From the NCBI GenBank assembly GCA_904066235.2, contig CAJFCV020000006.1, positions 8,990,001 to 9,054,000 on the forward strand: a stretch of 64,000 bases of DNA, given 5' to 3'. The notes below the pieces were generated by a model. It did no database searches and was not told where the DNA came from. It saw nothing but the letters and a program-made list of their open reading frames with translations. The stretch is from Bursaphelenchus xylophilus. Taxonomy: Eukaryota > Nematoda > Chromadorea > Rhabditida > Aphelenchoididae. Positions 59,492-64,000 of this stretch are shown piece after piece (the stretch's first letter is position 1; each line of letters opens with the position of its first letter). A program made the position numbers and the translations under genes.

Positions 59492-61768
59492 TCACCTAAA
59501 CCTGGGTAGAACTCTACATTTGAAATCTTTTATATGCGAAGTGATCGCATGACTTCTTGTAAAGTCCGGCTCTTCCTTGCCCGGCAACAGCTCCAATCGA
59601 TTCATCAAGTTGGCTATCACCAAGAACACTTCCATTCTGGCCAAGTTCTCTCCCAAACAAACTCGTTTCCCGATCGAAAACGGAGCGAATTCTTTGATTT
59701 TCCGGACATTTCCATCTTCATCAAGAAAACGTTCGGGATTGAATCGGTAGGGCTCGGGGAATATCTAAACTTATTATGATAAAGTTTGGCCGAGGTAACC
59801 TACATTGCTGTCATATAACACAACAGATATGAGTGGGACAATAGCTGTTTCTTTTGGCAGAAAATAGCCTTCGAAATTGAGATCTTCAGTGACGGCATGA
59901 GGTATATTGGAAGGGAGTAAATTGGCGATACGATGGATCTCCTGGAACAAAAGTTATTTGTGAGAATGCTTCGGCTTCGTTGAAGGGTGGCTCGCCTCTA
60001 GATTGCTTGTTCTAGGACAAAAAAAATTGGTAAAAATTCCACATTATGCATGAAAAGTTTCGGCCCATCATGCCACTAGAACGAACACTGTTTCTGCAAA
60101 AAAAGTCTTTAAAATGCTCCTTCTTTATAGAGCTCCAGTTTTTTCTCTTCCCTCAAAATGTCATCTCTTACCAAGCAAGTTGCATGAAGATAATTCAAAT
60201 TAGCTCTGTCAGCTATTGTGATCATCCGTTCACTCCCAACGACCCTATCCAATTCCTCATGAATTTTCCTCTGAACTTGGGGATTCATTATCAAATAAGC
60301 CAATCCCCAGCCAATGGTATTACTGGTCGTCTCCTGTCCAGCGATCCAAATATCAAAACAGAATCCATACAGCTGCTCCAAAGTGAAGTAATGGGGCTGA
60401 TTTAGTCGGTCCAAATTAGCTTTCTCTTTCAGAAATGCGGCAACCATATCAGTGACTTCAAGAGACTCCATGTCTTCGCTTTCGAGGTCTTTCATGTGCT
60501 GTTTGACTCGTTGCGCAAAGAAGTCCATCAGATGATGACCAACTTCTCTTGACTGTTTCACATAACGACCGAGGATTGGGATTTTCTCGTAAAAGTTTGG
60601 GTTGAGCCGGCAGACCATGACGGTCGGATACCCGAGGACTTGAAGGAAGATAAATGCGCGGCGTTTAAGGTCCTAAAAATATGTTTGTGTACAATTCGTA
60701 GTAAGGCTTTTAAAGTCTATGGATACACGTTGCAGTGCTAGTGGAAACCCAGAAAAAGGTCGCGTTGTGGATTGGGAAACCCATTGGAAGATTTCTGGAC
60801 CTTTGGCGAAGATTAGTATAAGACGCTGGGGTAGCAAAACTCATCAAAAATTCTGAAGCATGGCCAAGGTTGCAAAATGCAGCCTGTGGTTTAAGACTTG
60901 TTCAAATCGGAAGAAAAATAGGTCAAATCAAAAAAATATGGCCGTTTTTAGCTTGGCCGTATTCCTTATAACTATCCCTTGTAGCTTTAAATTATTGATC
61001 ATATTTTTTTTGATTTGACTATATTTCAATTGTAGAATCGAGTCAAACATTGCCAGTTTAAAGTCACTTCACACCCCATTTTTAAGGAACTGAAGTTTCA
61101 GACTCACCTCAAATTCCTCGACATTCTCCTTGTTGTATCTGTATCCAAAAAGAACCGAATTAATCACCGATCCAATTGCTATGTCGACCTCGCAAGTGAT
61201 AGAATGTTCCTCCACACCTCCAGCTGCATCCTCTTCCAAATTCCTCACCAAGTCTTCACATTCGGCCAGAACTCTCTGCTCCATCAAATCTTTTCCCAAT
61301 CCAAAATCTCGCAGGACTTGTAGGGCAAATCTTCGTTGACTTTTCCATAAATCCCCATTGTTATTGATGATTCCGTAGTGGATTCCCTTCGAATATCGCA
61401 TAAGTTCCGCATCTGGCGGTCGATCTTCGAATTTGTCGCCTTGTTTTTGGAAATATTCGACCATGACGTCATAATTACAGACTCCGACTACTGGTCTCTC
61501 GCCTTGCCAAAATGTAAACACATCGCCATAAGTTTTGCTCCAGGCTATATACGCTTGTTCGGGCGAAGAGAACAGTTTAAATTGGAAGAAATTACCTGAA
61601 AATCTTGAAATCGTAATTGTTTTTCATCAGGTGAACCAAATTCAATATAAATTTAGTCTCACCAAACACAGGCAATGGTACAGGTCCAGGTGGAAGATTT
61701 CTTCGCTTCCACCATAAATGATAGGTCCAGAACAGAACAAAAAGAGCCGCAAAAGCAATCAATAGCAT
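59492..61768 (-). CDS. Cytochrome P450 paralogue (CYP33-like), 501 aa
   Basis: Minus-strand exons 61768-61663, 61595-61108, 60672-60172, 59941-59804 and 59764-59492 are 106, 488, 501, 138 and 273 bp, exactly the lengths in the plus-strand copy. The anchor is MLLIAFAALFVLFWTYHLWW and the hinge RRNLPPGPVPLPVFGNF. The I-helix is AGQETT, the K-helix EIHR, the PERF motif FNPERF, and the heme loop FSIGKRVCLG with Cys447, all intact. Differences cluster in substrate-contact regions (GVFWQYVKRYH against AELMRYSKGIH). The two genes are an inverted tail-to-tail duplicate. AATAAA (minus) is at 59449-59444 and a TATA-like TTTATAAGG about 60 bp upstream of the ATG. Confidence 0.95.
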
Positions 61769-62520
61769 AGTTTGGAAGGGTTAAAGTGTTGATTTCTCGT
61801 CTCAAAACACTCCCCAACTTCGCGCCCTTATAAAAGGGTACACGATTTCTGACTTGTCTGACTTGTTGCCTTCACTTCTAATGCTCCGCAACAAGATAGA
61901 TTTCTGTCTTGTTGTGTTAAAACCCAGAATTTCGCAGCATGGATTCAAACGGCATCTGAATTGCTCGGAAATCTCTGACTTTTTTTCTGAAGCCCCGGAG
62001 AAAAAAGTGCGGAGTTCTAGCATAGAAAACACGTCTGTAACCCAGGTATCTTCGTGATCTTGTTAAACCAATCGCTTGAACATTACTGGTGTGTACGACT
62101 TGGCTAAAAAACGTCGGGTGTGTCGTCAAGCTCGTGTCATTGTTTTCTGATAAAGCCACGAAAGCTCATTTATGTAGTCAAAATATTATATTATACGAAA
62201 CCGTAAATATTGCAAGTGAGCCGGGAGCCGAAATTTGCAATTTCTTTTTCGATCAATTTTATTCCTCAAAATTCTCCGAAAGAATGGCTGTGCTGTATAA
62301 TTCAAAGTTTGTAGCATTGACAAACGGCACTCTATTTTTAAACCATGCGTGGTAACACATCGGTTTATCAAACAAAGAGAATTAAGTTATCTGTAACGCA
62401 TACTCGTCATAATTTAGATTAATTATTGATATCGAAGGCTTTTCCTTGTTTATAAAACTAAGGAATAAACGACAGTAGCGGAACAGTCTAAAGCGGGCTC
62501 TTTTGTCTTTCTCTCTTTTT
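61769..62520. other. Intergenic region between the P450 pair and the protease relic
   Basis: The P450 promoter with TATA-like sequence lies near 61827-61835. The rest is AT-rich and has no supported gene. Confidence 0.5.
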
Positions 62521-64000
62521 TATTCTAAACGTTAATGGGTTTGAGATCCAACTTATACAAAAACATGGAAAACTCTCGTCTCCAAGACATTCTGAAAAAC
62601 TTCTGGACGTTGATCCTGCCTCAAAGACTCCCACTGGCGTCGTCTCTATAGGAAATCCAGGACAGGACTTTCTTCTGTCTCTTGATTCCCGCACTCCAGT
62701 ACTATGGGTACCCGATTCAGCATGACATTGTGGCGCTGAATGTAAGAATGGTAGGTATATCGTCAATCAAGTTCTTGCACCCAAAAAAATTGTTTCAAAT
62801 GTTAATTTTTTCAGCGAAACTTTTCTTACTAAATTGCGCTCCCCATTGCTGTGTCAAAACCATGTTGTATGATGAGAAACCAGGTTTCTGCTCCCTGAAG
62901 AACGTCTTTGATGCAGCGAAATCAAAGACGTTTATGCGTGGTAAGGAAGCTTGCCTTAGCTAGGTAAAAAGTACGCCAATTTAGACGAAAAAACCTTTAA
63001 GATCACATTTCTGAACAAAACGGTCAATGCCGAAACGGCGTCGCGACACTTGCGGGCAACCAGTTTGCGGGCAAATTTTTTGCGGGCAGCCACTTTGCGG
63101 GCAGCCGACATTTGCGGCCAGCAAAGGCATTTGCGGGCAGCCTGGGACATTTGCGGGCATGGTCGACAGTTGCGGGCAGCCTGGAAGATTTGCGGGCAGC
63201 CGACATTTGCGGGCAACCGGCGCTTGAGGATAACAAGGTGGAGGTGGAAAAATTACTGCAATATTTTGGAAGTTTTCCGACATTTGCGGGCAAGCAATAC
63301 TTGCGGGAAGCCGATATTTGCGGGCAATAGTCCCAAAAGTTCCTATACAGTCTGTGTGATTGTTTTTTTCCTGTTGCCCGCAAATGTCGGCTGCCCGCAA
63401 GTGTCGGTTGCCCGCAAGTGTCCCAGGCTGCCCGCAAGTGTCTCAGCTGCCCGCAAATGTTTCAGCTGCCCGCAAATGTGACCCCCCAAATTTTGCCCGC
63501 AAAGTGGCTGCCCGCAAAAAATTTGCCCGCAAACTGGTTGCCCGCAAGTGTGCGCCCGCCGCCGAAACTGGGTTCGACACCCTTCGAATGGGAGGGCATT
63601 ATCGTCGCTGACTGTACATTCCATCAAATTTGGCAGGATTAAAGAGTTTGCGAGCTCATACTCCACCGTCGGCTATGACGGCGTTTTTGGGCTAAGACTC
63701 GATGATGGAAGTGGACTAAGTTCGCCGATAAAGCAAATGGCCTCACACGGAGTTAATCCCTTCGCCATTGGTCACCATCTACACCGAGTGTCATAAGGAT
63801 GGCTCCTTGATCGGTGGCGTGATGACGTTTGAAAGGTTCGATGAAGATAGATGTAATAACACAAAGAGATTTGTGGAGACAGAAAATAAACTCATTGGGA
63901 TTTTACAACGGCTTCTTCAATGACACCATGGCCCCAACAACTAGAGGTGGAGGGTAAGAAAAGTTTCTCTGTTTCTATTAATAAATCTTAATCGCCCTCT
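62520..64000 (+). pseudogene. Pepsin-type (A1) aspartic protease pseudogene, broken by an element insertion
   Basis: Scattered frames read as one nematode aspartic protease: FEIQLIQKHGKL (propeptide), VVSIGNPGQDFLLSLDSRTP and VLWVPDSA (first catalytic region), then after an intron FCSLKNVFDAAKSKTFM, KTFKITFLNKTVNAE, GFDTLRMGG, IVADCTFHQIWQ, YDGVFGLRLDDGSG, VTIYTECHKDGSLIGGVMTF and WDFTTASS near the window edge. Damage: the catalytic DTG is DSR, an in-frame TGA follows WVPDSA, frameshifts occur near 62965, 63597 and 63770, and a 524-bp element splits NAE from TGFDTL. The second catalytic Asp would lie past the right edge. In working form such enzymes digest protein in lysosomes or gut. It is clearly non-functional. 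Confidence 0.85.
63037..63560. mobile_element. 524-bp hAT-like inverted-repeat element made of TTGCGGGCA repeats
   Basis: GCCGAAAC directly flanks both ends (63029-63036 and 63561-63568), an exact 8-bp target duplication. The left half has about 13 copies of TTTGCGGGCA (one or two varied) and the right half about 10 copies of the complement TGCCCGCAAA. The ends form an inverted repeat of about 57 bp (CACTTGCGGGCAACCAG... onward) inside GGCG termini. There is no transposase. The insertion lies inside a coding exon of the protease relic. Confidence 0.9.

Noticed and set aside
63024..63666. Cys/Gly/Gln or Arg/Leu/Ala-rich frames with periodic CGQP or LRAA
   Set aside because: They are translations of the TTGCGGGCA repeats in the inserted element.

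Overview
The window is nematode nuclear DNA. Genes are split by many small introns (about 40 to 110 bp, GT..AG with TTTTCAG-type acceptors). One start codon lies 1 bp after a TTTTTTCAG, as expected for a trans-splice acceptor. The gene content (S28 peptidases, Lipase_3, CYP33-like P450s, a chemoreceptor, small secreted proteins) fits a nematode. I cannot name the species.

Layout. 0.3-4.3 kb, minus: a secreted S28 serine carboxypeptidase gene that appears to encode two tandem catalytic domains. Its second domain runs toward, or is cut off near, the left edge. 6.3 and 7.1 kb, plus: two small secreted-protein genes. 9.4-10.2 kb: a GC-rich hAT-like element with 8-bp target duplications. 12.7 kb, minus: tRNA-Ala(AGC). 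12.8-23.1 kb: gene-poor DNA upstream of a three-finger C2H2 protein with a Gln-rich tail (23.1-26.2 kb). This is followed by a 1.07-kb TA-flanked fold-back element and a decayed copy of part of the zinc-finger gene (27.9-28.1 kb). 28.1-39.6 kb: no gene I can support. 39.6-40.5 kb: a two-exon neuropeptide-like precursor whose exons are too short to stand out as open frames. 41.1 kb: a 298-bp MITE. 42.4-42.9 kb, minus: a small one-pass membrane protein. 46.0-48.0 kb: a serpentine chemoreceptor. 48.6-50.4 kb: GC-rich hairpin repeats and degenerate repeats. 52.0-53.5 kb: secreted class 3 lipase, convergent with a small secreted protein gene (53.7-55.1 kb). 56.7-58.7 and 59.5-61.8 kb: two tail-to-tail P450 paralogues with identical exon lengths. 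62.5 kb to the right edge: an aspartic-protease pseudogene interrupted by a 524-bp inverted-repeat element with an 8-bp target duplication.

The genes do not form one pathway. The secreted peptidase, lipase, P450s and aspartic-protease relic are all types often expressed in nematode gut. The mobile-element load is the other main theme: five inverted-repeat elements, plus a diverged dispersed repeat present in at least seven copies. No complete self-contained new system was evident. The least expected items are the two-domain S28 gene, the neuropeptide-like precursor and the protease relic split by a hAT-like insertion.
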